Shown here: positions 16,373 to 22,798 of the stretch, piece by piece
Layout: every line of letters begins with the position of its first letter
Position numbering within the stretch: position 1 is the stretch's first letter
DNA from: Ruminococcus sp.
GTDB lineage: Bacteria; Bacillota_A; Clostridia; Oscillospirales; Ruminococcaceae
Length of the DNA stretch: 22,798 nt
NCBI RefSeq assembly: GCF_024684275.1
Contig: NZ_JAIKXF010000024.1
Location: 1 to 22,798 of the forward strand
Reading direction: 5' to 3'
Position numbers and translations under genes: made by a program
Notes under the pieces: generated by a model
Databases searched by the model: none
What the model was told of the DNA's origin: nothing
Seen by the model: the letters and a program-made list of their open reading frames with translations, nothing else

Positions 16373-16400
16373 AAAAAAGCTCTCCGCAAGGAGAGCTTTT
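16373..16400 (-). terminator. Terminator of the small secreted protein gene
   Basis: Arms AAAAGCTCTCC (16375-16385) and GGAGAGCTTTT (16390-16400), loop of four, with TTTTTTCT following on the minus strand, five bases beyond the stop codon. Confidence 0.88.
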
Positions 16401-16404
16401 GCAA

Positions 16405-16731
16405 TTAATAGTGGTATTCAGCAACAGAAGCTGTTATATTTCTGCAACCTGAGCAGTGTATATACCTGAATCTCTTCCATCTGGGTATTGTTATTGTAAC
16501 ATTGCAGCGAAGCTTTGGGCTATACTGAACTGAAACGATCGGATCATACCACCAGTTAGAATAAGTTACGTATGAACCTTTGCCAACATGACTACAAGCT
16601 ACAGGTACTGATGCACTTGCAACGAGAGTGTTGTTTGTCTGTGGAGCAATAGTCTTGATTGCAGCTGAACCTGCGCCAAGCAGCGTAAATGCCATAGCTA
16701 CTGCTGAGATTTTTTTGATGATTTTGTTCAT
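16405..16731 (-). CDS. Small secreted cationic cysteine protein, unknown
   Basis: A 108-residue precursor that I do not recognise. It begins with a typical signal peptide (MNKIIKKISAVAMAFTLLG) and a possible cut after ASA at residue 40, or earlier after GSA at 23. The mature part of 68 or more residues has four Cys (46, 76, 93, 96; the last two as CSGC), many aromatic residues (SYVTYSNWWYDP, RFRYIHC, AEYHY) and a basic patch PRWKRFR; about eight Lys/Arg against two Asp/Glu, so it is cationic. Two disulphides, or a metal site using the CxxC pair and His, are possible. The gene stands alone with a consensus promoter, leader hairpin and terminator, which implies strong expression. A bacteriocin-like or cell-surface role is only a guess. 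Confidence 0.75.
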   Translation of the reverse strand: MNKIIKKISAVAMAFTLLGAGSAAIKTIAPQTNNTLVASASVPVACSHVGKGSYVTYSNWWYDPIVSVQYSPKLRCNVTITIPRWKRFRYIHCSGCRNITASVAEYHY

Positions 16732-16757
16732 TTGTGTTTCATCCTTTACATAATATT

Positions 16758-16779
16758 TAAGGTAATTGATATTACCTTA
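16758..16779 (-). promoter_or_regulatory. 5' leader hairpin of the secreted protein mRNA
   Basis: Nine-base arms TAAGGTAAT (16758-16766) and ATTACCTTA (16771-16779), loop of four, begin one or two bases from the predicted transcription start. It could protect the 5' end or be a dyad operator. Confidence 0.6.
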
Positions 16780-16787
16780 TAAGTCAT

Positions 16788-16816
16788 ATTATACAACAAG
16801 AGGCATTCTTTGTCAA
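16788..16816 (-). promoter_or_regulatory. Consensus promoter of the secreted protein gene
   Basis: On the minus strand TTGACA (16816-16811), exactly 17 bases, then TATAAT (16793-16788): a full consensus match. Confidence 0.93.
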
Positions 16817-16859
16817 GTAAACAGTAAAATTAGCGGTATTATTTTCACCTACATTTAAC

Positions 16860-16901
16860 AAAAAATGCCTGCACTGTGTAAAATCCACAAATGCAGGCGT
16901 T
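16860..16901 (-). terminator. Terminator after the purD operon
   Basis: ATGCCTGCA (16865-16873) pairs with TGCAGGCGT (16892-16900, one mismatch); an inner TGTG/CACA pair extends the stem. A T6 run follows on the minus strand. It is about 100 bases past the last operon gene (stop at 17004). Confidence 0.7.
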
Positions 16902-16942
16902 TGGTTTTGTTAAATACGAAGAATCCCAAATTTATTTTTCTG

Positions 16943-16970
16943 AAATTCAACGTGTTTGCGTTGAATTTTT
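16943..16970 (+). repeat. Hairpin with plus-strand T-rich tail
   Basis: AAATTCAACG (16943-16952) and CGTTGAATTT (16959-16968), loop of six, then TTCTCTTTTT on the plus strand. No plus-strand gene precedes it, so it may block antisense transcription into the operon's end. Confidence 0.5.
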
Positions 16971-17003
16971 CTCTTTTTGAGAGTATATATGGAAACGTTT
17001 TTA

Positions 17004-17624
17004 TCAGTCATCAACAATTGTACTTTTAAATTCCGCAACTCTTGCCCTGTCGCCGTGGCAGTCTACCTCTATCTCGTCATTTCTGATAAGTCTTGCGATA
17101 GAATAGAACATTACCGCATATGCTACGGCATTTACAAGGATACTGAAATAGATCCTTATTCCGAGGATATTTCCGAACATTCCTGCAAACATCATTGCAA
17201 TGCAGATGATTATCATCATTTCAAGCTTTTTCTTGTCCTTGTCCAGCTGTAGGAAGGTCAGGCAAACAAAGCCCGATATAGCCGAATGGAATATTGCAAG
17301 GGTTCTGGAATATGGGTGATAGAATTCAAACCTGTATGCGTTTATTTCCAGCACCATCATTACCGCCTCAAGGATTATATACAGTGTAAGGCAAAGCTTC
17401 ATTAAACCTCTGAATCTTATAGATGAGGATATGAGCCAGTCACCGAATATAAATGACGCAAAGCCCGAGAACTCAATAGCATACGCTAAAAATTCCAGAA
17501 TGGAGGAATGGACCGAGCCGGCTTTATACGTCGTATAAAAAATAAAGCAGACTATGCTGAAAGCAAGAAACAGAAGATTTCCGATAATGCAGAATTTTAT
17601 TCCGCTGTTTAGACGTTCATGCAT
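17004..17624 (-). CDS. Six-helix integral membrane protein, unknown
   Basis: A 206-residue protein with about six hydrophobic segments (near 10-32, 44-66, 73-93, 108-128, 134-155, 158-178) and a soluble acidic C-terminus (EIEVDCHGDRARVAEF). I do not recognise the family. The gene is bound tightly to purD: the purD stop codon TAA overlaps the ribosome binding site AAGGAG, and ATG follows 11 bases later, so translation is coupled. The Lys-rich loop DKDKKKLE at about 127-134 faces the cytoplasm if the N-terminus is inside. Last gene of its transcript. Confidence 0.75.
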   Translation of the reverse strand: MHERLNSGIKFCIIGNLLFLAFSIVCFIFYTTYKAGSVHSSILEFLAYAIEFSGFASFIFGDWLISSSIRFRGLMKLCLTLYIILEAVMMVLEINAYRFEFYHPYSRTLAIFHSAISGFVCLTFLQLDKDKKKLEMMIIICIAMMFAGMFGNILGIRIYFSILVNAVAYAVMFYSIARLIRNDEIEVDCHGDRARVAEFKSTIVDD

Positions 17625-17635
17625 GGTAAAGCTCC

Positions 17636-18922
17636 TTACCCGAGAGCCTTGAGTGCTCTCTGTCCTATATCCTTTCTGAAGTGAGCTCCCTCAAAGCTTA
17701 TCTTGGATACTCCCTCATAAGCCTTGTCAAGTGCAGCCTGCAAGCTGTCGCCCTTGGCAGTCACGCCGATAACACGTCCGCCGTTTGTTAGGAATTTTCC
17801 GTCGTCAGAGAGCTTAGTTCCGGCATGGTAAACGAAACAGCCCTCTACCTGTCCCTTTTCGTCAAAGCCATTCATCTCGATACCCTTAGGATAGCTTTCG
17901 GGATAGCCTCCGCTTGCCATAACTACGCAGGCGCAGCTGCCTTTGTGCCACTTGATGTCCACCTTGTCAAGTTCATGGTTGTATATAGCCTCGAATATCT
18001 CGTAGAGGTCAGCGTCAAGCATAGGAAGGACTACCTGTGTCTCGGGATCGCCGAAGCGGCAGTTGTACTCGATCACCTTTGGTCCCTTCGGAGTTATCAT
18101 AAGTCCGAAATAGAGACAGCCCTCAAAGGTACGTCCCTCTGCGTTCATAGCGTTCATAGTTGGAATGAATATCTTCTCCATACATTCCTTTGCTATATCC
18201 TCGGTATAGCAAGGGTTAGGCGAAACAGTTCCCATACCCCCTGTGTTGAGTCCCTTGTCGCCGTCGAGAGCGCGTTTATGGTCCATAGATGATATCATAG
18301 GCACCATAGTCTTACCGTCTGTAAAGCTGAGAACGGATACCTCGGGACCTGTGAGGAATTCCTCGATAACTATACGTGCAGAGCTCTTTCCGAATTTGAG
18401 CTCGTCTATCATTTCATGAACAGCAGCAATTGCCTCCTCCTCGTTCTGAGCGATGATAACGCCCTTTCCGAGAGCAAGACCGTCAGCCTTGATAACAGCA
18501 GGATAGCTGTTCTGCTCTTTGAGATAAGCAATAGCCTTGTCGGATTCAGTGAAGACCTCGTAGAAGGCTGTAGGGATACCGTACTTTTTCATGAGCTCCT
18601 TAGAGAAGACCTTTGAGCCCTCGATTATAGCAGCATTTGCCTTTGGTCCGAAGGTCATGAAGCCCTCTGCCTGCAAGGCGTCCACCATACCGAGTACAAG
18701 GGGATCGTCGGGAGCAACAACTACCATATCGGGCTTGAGCTGTTTTGCGAGAGCTACTACGCCGTCGACATCTGTAGCGCCTACATTGAAGCATTCAGCG
18801 TACTTTGAGATGCCGCCGTTGCCCGGGGTACAGTAGAGCTTGCCTACCTTTGGGCTTTCAGCCAGCTTCATTATAATGGCGTGTTCGCGTCCGCCGCCGC
18901 CTACTACTAAAACGTTCTTCAT
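17636..18922 (-). CDS. purD: Phosphoribosylamine-glycine ligase (GAR synthetase)
   Basis: Second enzyme of purine synthesis: joins 5-phosphoribosylamine and glycine using ATP. The 428 residues start MKNVLVVGGGGREHAI and show the ATP-grasp fold: PAVIKADGLALGKGV, EEFLTGPEVSVLSF, RALDGDKGLNTGGMGT and the metal site EYNCRFGDPETQ (about residues 285-296). The position-70 motif reads APDDPLV where most PurD have GPExPL. AGGAGG nine bases upstream fixes ATG 18922; the frame is open 35 more codons but without a site. It lies 22 bases behind a membrane-protein gene and directly before another, so it is embedded in an operon of unknown membrane proteins. Confidence 0.97.
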   Translation of the reverse strand: MKNVLVVGGGGREHAIIMKLAESPKVGKLYCTPGNGGISKYAECFNVGATDVDGVVALAKQLKPDMVVVAPDDPLVLGMVDALQAEGFMTFGPKANAAIIEGSKVFSKELMKKYGIPTAFYEVFTESDKAIAYLKEQNSYPAVIKADGLALGKGVIIAQNEEEAIAAVHEMIDELKFGKSSARIVIEEFLTGPEVSVLSFTDGKTMVPMISSMDHKRALDGDKGLNTGGMGTVSPNPCYTEDIAKECMEKIFIPTMNAMNAEGRTFEGCLYFGLMITPKGPKVIEYNCRFGDPETQVVLPMLDADLYEIFEAIYNHELDKVDIKWHKGSCACVVMASGGYPESYPKGIEMNGFDEKGQVEGCFVYHAGTKLSDDGKFLTNGGRVIGVTAKGDSLQAALDKAYEGVSKISFEGAHFRKDIGQRALKALG

Positions 18923-18944
18923 TGGGAAATTCCTCCTGATATAT

Positions 18945-19484
18945 TTAAGATAAAGTATTTTCGCTGTCAGTATTTCCGCTGTAATTATTCGGATAAACAG
19001 GTTTTTCAGTGCCGTTGTACAGTTCAATAGCTCCGCAGCAGTAAAGGATTATGGTCGCAGCAGCAGAAAACAGACCCGTAACAGCTCTTGGGGTGCTTAG
19101 TATTGATAAAAGACCTGTCTCGCTTAAAGAAGTGATGCGTGCAATAAAGGGACTGCCTATAGCAGATATTACAGATGACAGCAGCGAAAAAGCTGCTGTG
19201 AGAATTATAGTTATCAGACCGCGCTGCTTTTGCAGATCTTTTTTGCTGAGGCTATAAACTGCGAGTATGGATTTGGGCAGAAGTGCTATGATGAGCATAA
19301 CTGCGGAAAATATTATTGAAACTGCGGAAAGCTTCTGATCTCTCAGAATATTGCCGCTAAACATCATAAATAAAAGCCTTTGCAGCGGCTCACAGCATAA
19401 TATCACCATATCCAGTACAAACTTTATAACAAAAAATACTATTGCGAATCGCAGTGCTGTGCTGACCGATTTTTTTCTTTCCAT
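18945..19484 (-). CDS. Four-helix membrane protein, paralogue of the next gene upstream
   Basis: A 179-residue protein with four membrane segments (about 9-30, 52-76, 88-110, 136-153). It shares with the upstream gene the pattern KFVLDMVIL, then KQRGLITI before helix 3, and CCGAIELYNG after helix 4, at matching positions: tandem duplication followed by divergence. The C-terminal tail is polar (KPVYPNNYSGNTDSENT). I chose ATG 19484, preceded by AAAGGAAAG; the ATG at 19499 overlaps the upstream stop codon as ATGA but has no ribosome binding site. Function unknown. Confidence 0.72.
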   Translation of the reverse strand: MERKKSVSTALRFAIVFFVIKFVLDMVILCCEPLQRLLFMMFSGNILRDQKLSAVSIIFSAVMLIIALLPKSILAVYSLSKKDLQKQRGLITIILTAAFSLLSSVISAIGSPFIARITSLSETGLLSILSTPRAVTGLFSAAATIILYCCGAIELYNGTEKPVYPNNYSGNTDSENTLS

Positions 19485-19495
19485 TTTCTTTCCTT

Positions 19496-20002
19496 TCATG
19501 CAGGGGTTGAACTCAGCTTAGCTCCTCCGTATATTTCCACTGCACCGCAGCAGCATAACATGACAAGCGCTGTACAGCTAAGTATCGACGTTAAGCTTCT
19601 CACGGAATTGATAGATGATATCATGGATATGACATTTTCAGCGTATTTTTTTGAAAGGGATAAAATCACGGTATGGTGCAGTATGGCAGAGGCAAGATAG
19701 TCTGCGAAAAACATCAGTCCTGATGTTGCTACGGTTATAATGCCTCTTTTTTGTTTCATATCAGTTTTGGTATAGTTTACCGCTGCAACTATTCCTATGG
19801 GTACAGAAATTATTATTGCTTCGATAATAAGCCACATTTTTATATCCATTGGCAGAACGTCCTGCTGATGCTTTCCGCCGAAAAGTGCTGTATGCACTGA
19901 ATAATAATTGTTCAGGATAAAGAAGATGTCCAGTGCAAGCTTTGTAAAAGAGAAAAGAACAGCAGTGAGTTGTGTGACTTTTAGTATATTCGGTTTTGAC
20001 AT
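19496..20002 (-). CDS. Four-helix membrane protein, paralogue of the next gene downstream
   Basis: A 168-residue protein with four membrane segments (about 11-31, 55-75, 87-109, 133-153). Shared marks with the downstream gene are KLALDIFFIL in helix 1, KQKRGIITV before helix 3 and CCGAVEIYGGAK after helix 4. The loop between helices 1 and 2 (VHTALFGGKHQQD) is probably outside. AAGGAGA six bases before ATG 20002. It lies 21 bases behind the operon's first gene. No known family recognised. Confidence 0.75.
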   Translation of the reverse strand: MSKPNILKVTQLTAVLFSFTKLALDIFFILNNYYSVHTALFGGKHQQDVLPMDIKMWLIIEAIIISVPIGIVAAVNYTKTDMKQKRGIITVATSGLMFFADYLASAILHHTVILSLSKKYAENVISMISSINSVRSLTSILSCTALVMLCCCGAVEIYGGAKLSSTPA

Positions 20003-20023
20003 TGTTTCTCCTTAGTTTAGTAA

Positions 20024-20545
20024 TTATTTGTATTTCAGATGTTTAACGTGTCTGTCCTCGTCGATCCCGAGAGCGGCAGCTGTGCATACCAGCACAAGAG
20101 CTCCCACAAGGAAAATGCCGAGGAAGAAGTTTATATATTCAGTGCGCTGAATGAGCCAGCTTTCTGAGATATACTTAGTCATTGAAGAATTGGCAATGAG
20201 CAGAGCGATTATATGCTCGGCGATAAAGCCGGCTATCCACAGAGCAGGAGCGGCTTTAAGGGTGCGCTTGCATTTCTTTGCGGAAAACGCCCAGCCCACA
20301 CAGCTCAGTATGTATATTATGAACGGCAGCCATACAGCTTCGGAAATACACAGCAGAGCCTTGCATTTCCCTGATATTATCATTTCGGGGTGTACGGGGA
20401 CATAGTCATCGCCCGAGCCTGTGAAAAGTCCGAATATACTGCCTGACAGCAGATATGCAAGTACAGACAGCAGTATATAAACACCGCACAGAAAAGCGGC
20501 GGCTATATAGACCTTTTCAAGCTTTATGGAATTATAGTTTCCCAT
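20024..20545 (-). CDS. Four-helix membrane protein, first gene of the purD operon
   Basis: A 173-residue protein with membrane segments at about 12-34, 63-86, 98-118 and 138-158, the same layout as the two genes after it, including a basic KKCKR turn before helix 3, but without the CCGA motif. It may be a more distant copy of the same family (inference from layout only). GGGGGAG precedes ATG 20545. A candidate promoter lies 60-90 bases upstream. Function unknown. Confidence 0.72.
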   Translation of the reverse strand: MGNYNSIKLEKVYIAAAFLCGVYILLSVLAYLLSGSIFGLFTGSGDDYVPVHPEMIISGKCKALLCISEAVWLPFIIYILSCVGWAFSAKKCKRTLKAAPALWIAGFIAEHIIALLIANSSMTKYISESWLIQRTEYINFFLGIFLVGALVLVCTAAALGIDEDRHVKHLKYK

Positions 20546-20608
20546 TATATCTCCCCCTATAACAATATAACGTGCAGTATTTATCCCATATTTTGATCAT
20601 ACAAGTAT

Positions 20609-20637
20609 AGTATAACATAGTATAGGGAATATTGCAA
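20609..20637 (-). promoter_or_regulatory. Candidate promoter of the membrane protein-purD operon
   Basis: On the minus strand TTGCAA (20637-20632), 17 bases, then TATACT (20614-20609). The repeated TATACT/TATAGTAT motifs around it may offer further start sites. Confidence 0.6.
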
Positions 20638-20642
20638 GAGAT

Positions 20643-21221
20643 TTATTGTTTGTTTTCGGTGAGTTTTATGCTTCCGAGCAGGTCTGATATCTTGCTTTCA
20701 ACATAGCCGAAATTGGTGCTTTCGGCGTATGCGCAGAGGTATCTGCTGCCGTAGTCTCCGAAATAGGTCCTTCCGTGGGTATTATCGTCGATAGCCCATT
20801 CGTAGTAATAGAAGGTCATAGCCGGGGTAGCAGCTGCTCCTGTGAAGATTATATCCTCATTATTGGCGTTCATAACTATATCCTGAGCGCTTTTGCCGCC
20901 GTGGTCGTCATCTGAGACATAGACGCTGATACCGCAGGTGTTTATCTCCTTATCAACTATGAGCTGCAAGTCGCAGGGAGCATCTGGATTGTCGCCGCAG
21001 AACTGCCAAATATTAGGATCGGCGTACAGCGAAAAGCCCTCGCCGCTGTAGGTGCCGTTTTCGTATTTGGTATTGCTGCGTACATTATCGTAAAGAACGG
21101 TCTTTGATGTGGCTTCTGCGGTGCTGTCAGGGGCTGAGGAAGATAGGTTTTCCGTACAGCTGCCAAGAGTGAATAGCAGAGCAGCGGCTGCAAAAATAGC
21201 TGTTATCCTGTGAAATATCAT
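20643..21221 (-). CDS. Small surface lipoprotein, unknown
   Basis: A 192-residue lipoprotein. MIFHRITAIFAAAALLFTLGSC ends in a lipobox (LGSC, lipidated Cys22), followed by a Ser/Thr-rich tether (TENLSSSAPDSTAEATSKT) and a soluble domain of about 150 residues with patterns YSGEGFSLYADPNIW, FYYYEWAIDD and SKISDLLGSIKL that recall small extracytoplasmic ligand or stress-response domains; two further Cys lie close together (Cys76 and 83 region). The ATG at 21221 has GGAG eight bases upstream; an ATG 57 bases earlier lies in the terminator of the preceding purine gene. Function unknown. It lies between the purine genes and the membrane-protein operon, on the same strand. Confidence 0.78.
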   Translation of the reverse strand: MIFHRITAIFAAAALLFTLGSCTENLSSSAPDSTAEATSKTVLYDNVRSNTKYENGTYSGEGFSLYADPNIWQFCGDNPDAPCDLQLIVDKEINTCGISVYVSDDDHGGKSAQDIVMNANNEDIIFTGAAATPAMTFYYYEWAIDDNTHGRTYFGDYGSRYLCAYAESTNFGYVESKISDLLGSIKLTENKQ

Positions 21222-21241
21222 ATATTTTTCTCCATAGTAAA

Positions 21242-21268
21242 GGCTGCGGTCATTTACTGACCGCAGCC
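21242..21268 (-). terminator. Hairpin after the AICAR transformylase gene
   Basis: Eleven-base arms GGCTGCGGTCA (21242-21252) and TGACCGCAGCC (21258-21268), loop of five, with TTTACT next on the minus strand. The T run is poor, so some read-through into the lipoprotein gene is likely. Confidence 0.75.
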
Positions 21269-21277
21269 CATAGGTCA

Positions 21278-22456
21278 TTAGTGGTGGAACAGGCGGATAC
21301 CTGTGAATGCCATTGCGATGTTGTACTTGTTGCAGGTCTCGATAACGTTGTCGTCACGGATAGAACCGCCGGGCTCTGCAATGTACTCAACGCCTGACTT
21401 CTTAGCACGTTCTATATTGTCGCCGAATGGGAAGAAAGCGTCTGAACCGAGGCAAACGCCTGTATTCTTTGCAAGCCAAGCCTTCTTTTCCTCGCGTGTG
21501 AATACAGCAGGCTTTACCTTGAAGATACGCTGCCACTCACCCTCGCGGAGAACGTCCTCATACTCGTCGCCGATGTATACGTCAATAGCGTTGTCGCGGT
21601 CTGCACGGCGGATATCGTCAACAAACTGGAGTCCCATTACCTGTGGGGACTGTCTCAGCCACCAGTTGTCAGCCTTCTGACCTGCAAGACGTGTGCAGTG
21701 GATACGGGACTGCTGTCCTGCACCGATGCCGATAGCCTGTCCGTCCTTGACGTAGCAAACTGAGTTTGACTGTGTGTATTTAAGTGTGATAAGTGCGATC
21801 TTAAGATCAATAAGAGCTGACTCAGGAAGGTCCTTATTGTCTGTAACGATGTTCCTAAACATCTCATCATTTATCTCGATGAAGTTGTGTCCCTGCTCAA
21901 AGGTTACACCAAATACCTGTTTTTTCTCGCTCTCTTCAGGTACATAATCAGGGTCGATCTTGATAACTGCGTAGTTTCCGCCCTTCTTAGCCTTTAAGAT
22001 CTCAAGAGCCTCATCTGTGTATCCAGGAGCAATTATTCCGTCTGAAACTTCTCTTTTTACAAGTCTTGCTGTATCAGCGTCGCAGACATCTGAAAGGGAA
22101 ATGAAATCACCAAAAGATGACATTCTGTCAGCTCCGCGGGCTCTTGCATATGCGTTTGCAAGAGGTGAAAGCTCACCGAGGTCCTCTACCCAGTAGATCT
22201 TCTTCTCAATATCTGTAAGAGGTGTTCCTACTGCAGCGCCTGCAGGTGAAACGTGCTTGAAAGAAGTAGCTGCAGGAAGTCCTGTTGCCTTTTTAAGCTC
22301 TGAAACCAGCTGCCATCCATTGAGGGCATCAAGAAGGTTGATATATCCAGGTCTTCCGTTTAACACCTCGATAGGAAGGTCACTTCCGTTTTCCATATAT
22401 ACTCTTGAAGGCTTCTGGTTGGGGTTACATCCATATTTAAGTTCGATCTCGTTCAT
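21278..22456 (-). CDS. purH: Standalone AICAR transformylase (PurH C-terminal domain only), eukaryote-like
   Basis: Transfers a formyl group from 10-formyltetrahydrofolate to AICAR, the ninth step of IMP synthesis. The 392 residues cover only the transformylase domain; the IMP cyclohydrolase domain of bifunctional PurH is missing. The catalytic Lys67-His68 lie in SFKHVSPAG, and RGADRMSSFGDF, REVSDGIIAPGY, KYTQSNSVCY, GAGQQSRIHCTRLAG and SDAFFPF are intact. From memory these blocks, and the last residues RLFHH, match animal ATIC far better than E. coli PurH. AAGGAG ten bases before ATG 22456. It follows an IMP cyclohydrolase gene by 39 bases, so the two proteins together replace PurH. Confidence 0.96.
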   Translation of the reverse strand: MNEIELKYGCNPNQKPSRVYMENGSDLPIEVLNGRPGYINLLDALNGWQLVSELKKATGLPAATSFKHVSPAGAAVGTPLTDIEKKIYWVEDLGELSPLANAYARARGADRMSSFGDFISLSDVCDADTARLVKREVSDGIIAPGYTDEALEILKAKKGGNYAVIKIDPDYVPEESEKKQVFGVTFEQGHNFIEINDEMFRNIVTDNKDLPESALIDLKIALITLKYTQSNSVCYVKDGQAIGIGAGQQSRIHCTRLAGQKADNWWLRQSPQVMGLQFVDDIRRADRDNAIDVYIGDEYEDVLREGEWQRIFKVKPAVFTREEKKAWLAKNTGVCLGSDAFFPFGDNIERAKKSGVEYIAEPGGSIRDDNVIETCNKYNIAMAFTGIRLFHH

Positions 22457-22495
22457 TTTGTTTCTCCTTATATGCTAATGGTAAATGGTTACAAA

Positions 22496-22798
22496 TCAGT
22501 TGTTTTTATTTACAATACGGCTCTCGTACTTTCCTGTCTCAATGTCAATGAATCTTGTGAAAAGAGATACCTTGTTATCAGCGTTAAGGGCTTCCCATAC
22601 ATTCTTTGTGAAATTATCGATATCGCCTGTTATATCAATCTGTGTAGGCTCTCCTTCAAAGCTTGGAAGCGGGTTTCCGTCACCCATATAGGTATGGATG
22701 AAGTATCCCATAGGAGAAGAATACTCAATCATCACGAGAGGACTATTCTCTGTAACGGGTTTTTCGCCGAATTTAGGATTAGCATTGATTTCATTCAG
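22496..22798 (-). CDS. purO: PurO-type IMP cyclohydrolase, C-terminal part
   Basis: Closes the ring of FAICAR to IMP, the last step of purine synthesis. The frame is open from the window edge to TGA 22496; about 100 C-terminal residues are seen. The segment MGYFIHTYMGDGNPLPSFEG, then KVSLFTRFIDIETGKYESRIVNKN, fits the IMP cyclohydrolase family first known from archaea (PurO) and found in clostridia, not the PurH N-terminal domain. GTG 22735 is inside the frame (preceded by ENSPLV), so it is not the start, which lies beyond the window. Upstream of the AICAR transformylase, probably one operon. Confidence 0.8.
   Translation of the reverse strand: MNEINANPKFGEKPVTENSPLVMIEYSSPMGYFIHTYMGDGNPLPSFEGEPTQIDITGDIDNFTKNVWEALNADNKVSLFTRFIDIETGKYESRIVNKNN

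Noticed and set aside
16977..17252. Plus-strand frame antisense to the six-helix protein
   Set aside because: His/Tyr/Cys-rich mirror frame without start signals; the opposite strand has a coupled gene start.

Overview
The window looks like a chromosomal segment of a cellulolytic, anaerobic Clostridia bacterium, most likely a cellulosome-forming Ruminococcus (R. flavefaciens / R. champanellensis type). The reasons are a secreted GH9 cellulase with a CBM3-like module, a Thr-rich linker and a type I dockerin; the YajC / TIGR04086 pair behind rplQ; sporulation-family genes (yqfC, yqfD, a ylbJ-like gene and a Spo0A-like gene); and moderate GC with strong housekeeping-type promoters (TTGACA-N17-TATAAT). 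The species is inferred, not proven.

Layout. 1-1474 (+): end of rplQ, terminator, yajC, and a small four-helix membrane protein whose ribosome binding site lies in the arm of a terminator-like hairpin. 1468-5470 (-): a response regulator / sensor kinase / HtrA protease operon driven by a perfect promoter, with a hairpin between regulator and kinase. 5535-7278 (-): a Spo0A-like regulator whose receiver has lost its phosphorylation residues, and a Tim44-like membrane protein with a zinc ribbon. 7396-8815 (+): a lone Phd/YefM-like antitoxin, PspA and a 57-residue membrane protein. 8837-11472 (-): the cellulase with its own promoter and terminator. 11484-12906 (-): yqfC-yqfD, divergent from ylbJ-like 12965-14080 (+), which carries an extraordinary cluster of hairpins inside its coding sequence.

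14162-16331 (+): CIRCE-controlled groES-groEL, with a small palindromic repeat inserted between the two genes. 16373-16816 (-): a small cationic secreted protein with a perfect promoter, a 5' leader hairpin and a terminator. 17004-20637 (-): an operon of three four-helix membrane proteins, purD and one further membrane protein. 20643-22798 (-): a lipoprotein, a standalone AICAR transformylase that closely resembles the animal enzyme, and the C-terminal part of an archaeal-type (PurO) IMP cyclohydrolase.

How the genes work together. Three purine genes cover PRA to GAR (PurD) and the last two steps to IMP, the latter done by two separate proteins instead of bifunctional PurH. The kinase/regulator/HtrA operon, PspA, Tim44-like protein and GroESL make the region rich in envelope and protein-folding stress functions. 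There is no insertion sequence, prophage, CRISPR array, tRNA or rRNA, and no gene-free stretch longer than 300 bases. I did not find a clear multi-gene system of an unknown kind. The strongest oddities are the hairpin cluster in the ylbJ-like gene, the degenerate Spo0A paralogue, the split eukaryote-like purine module and the purD-membrane-protein operon.
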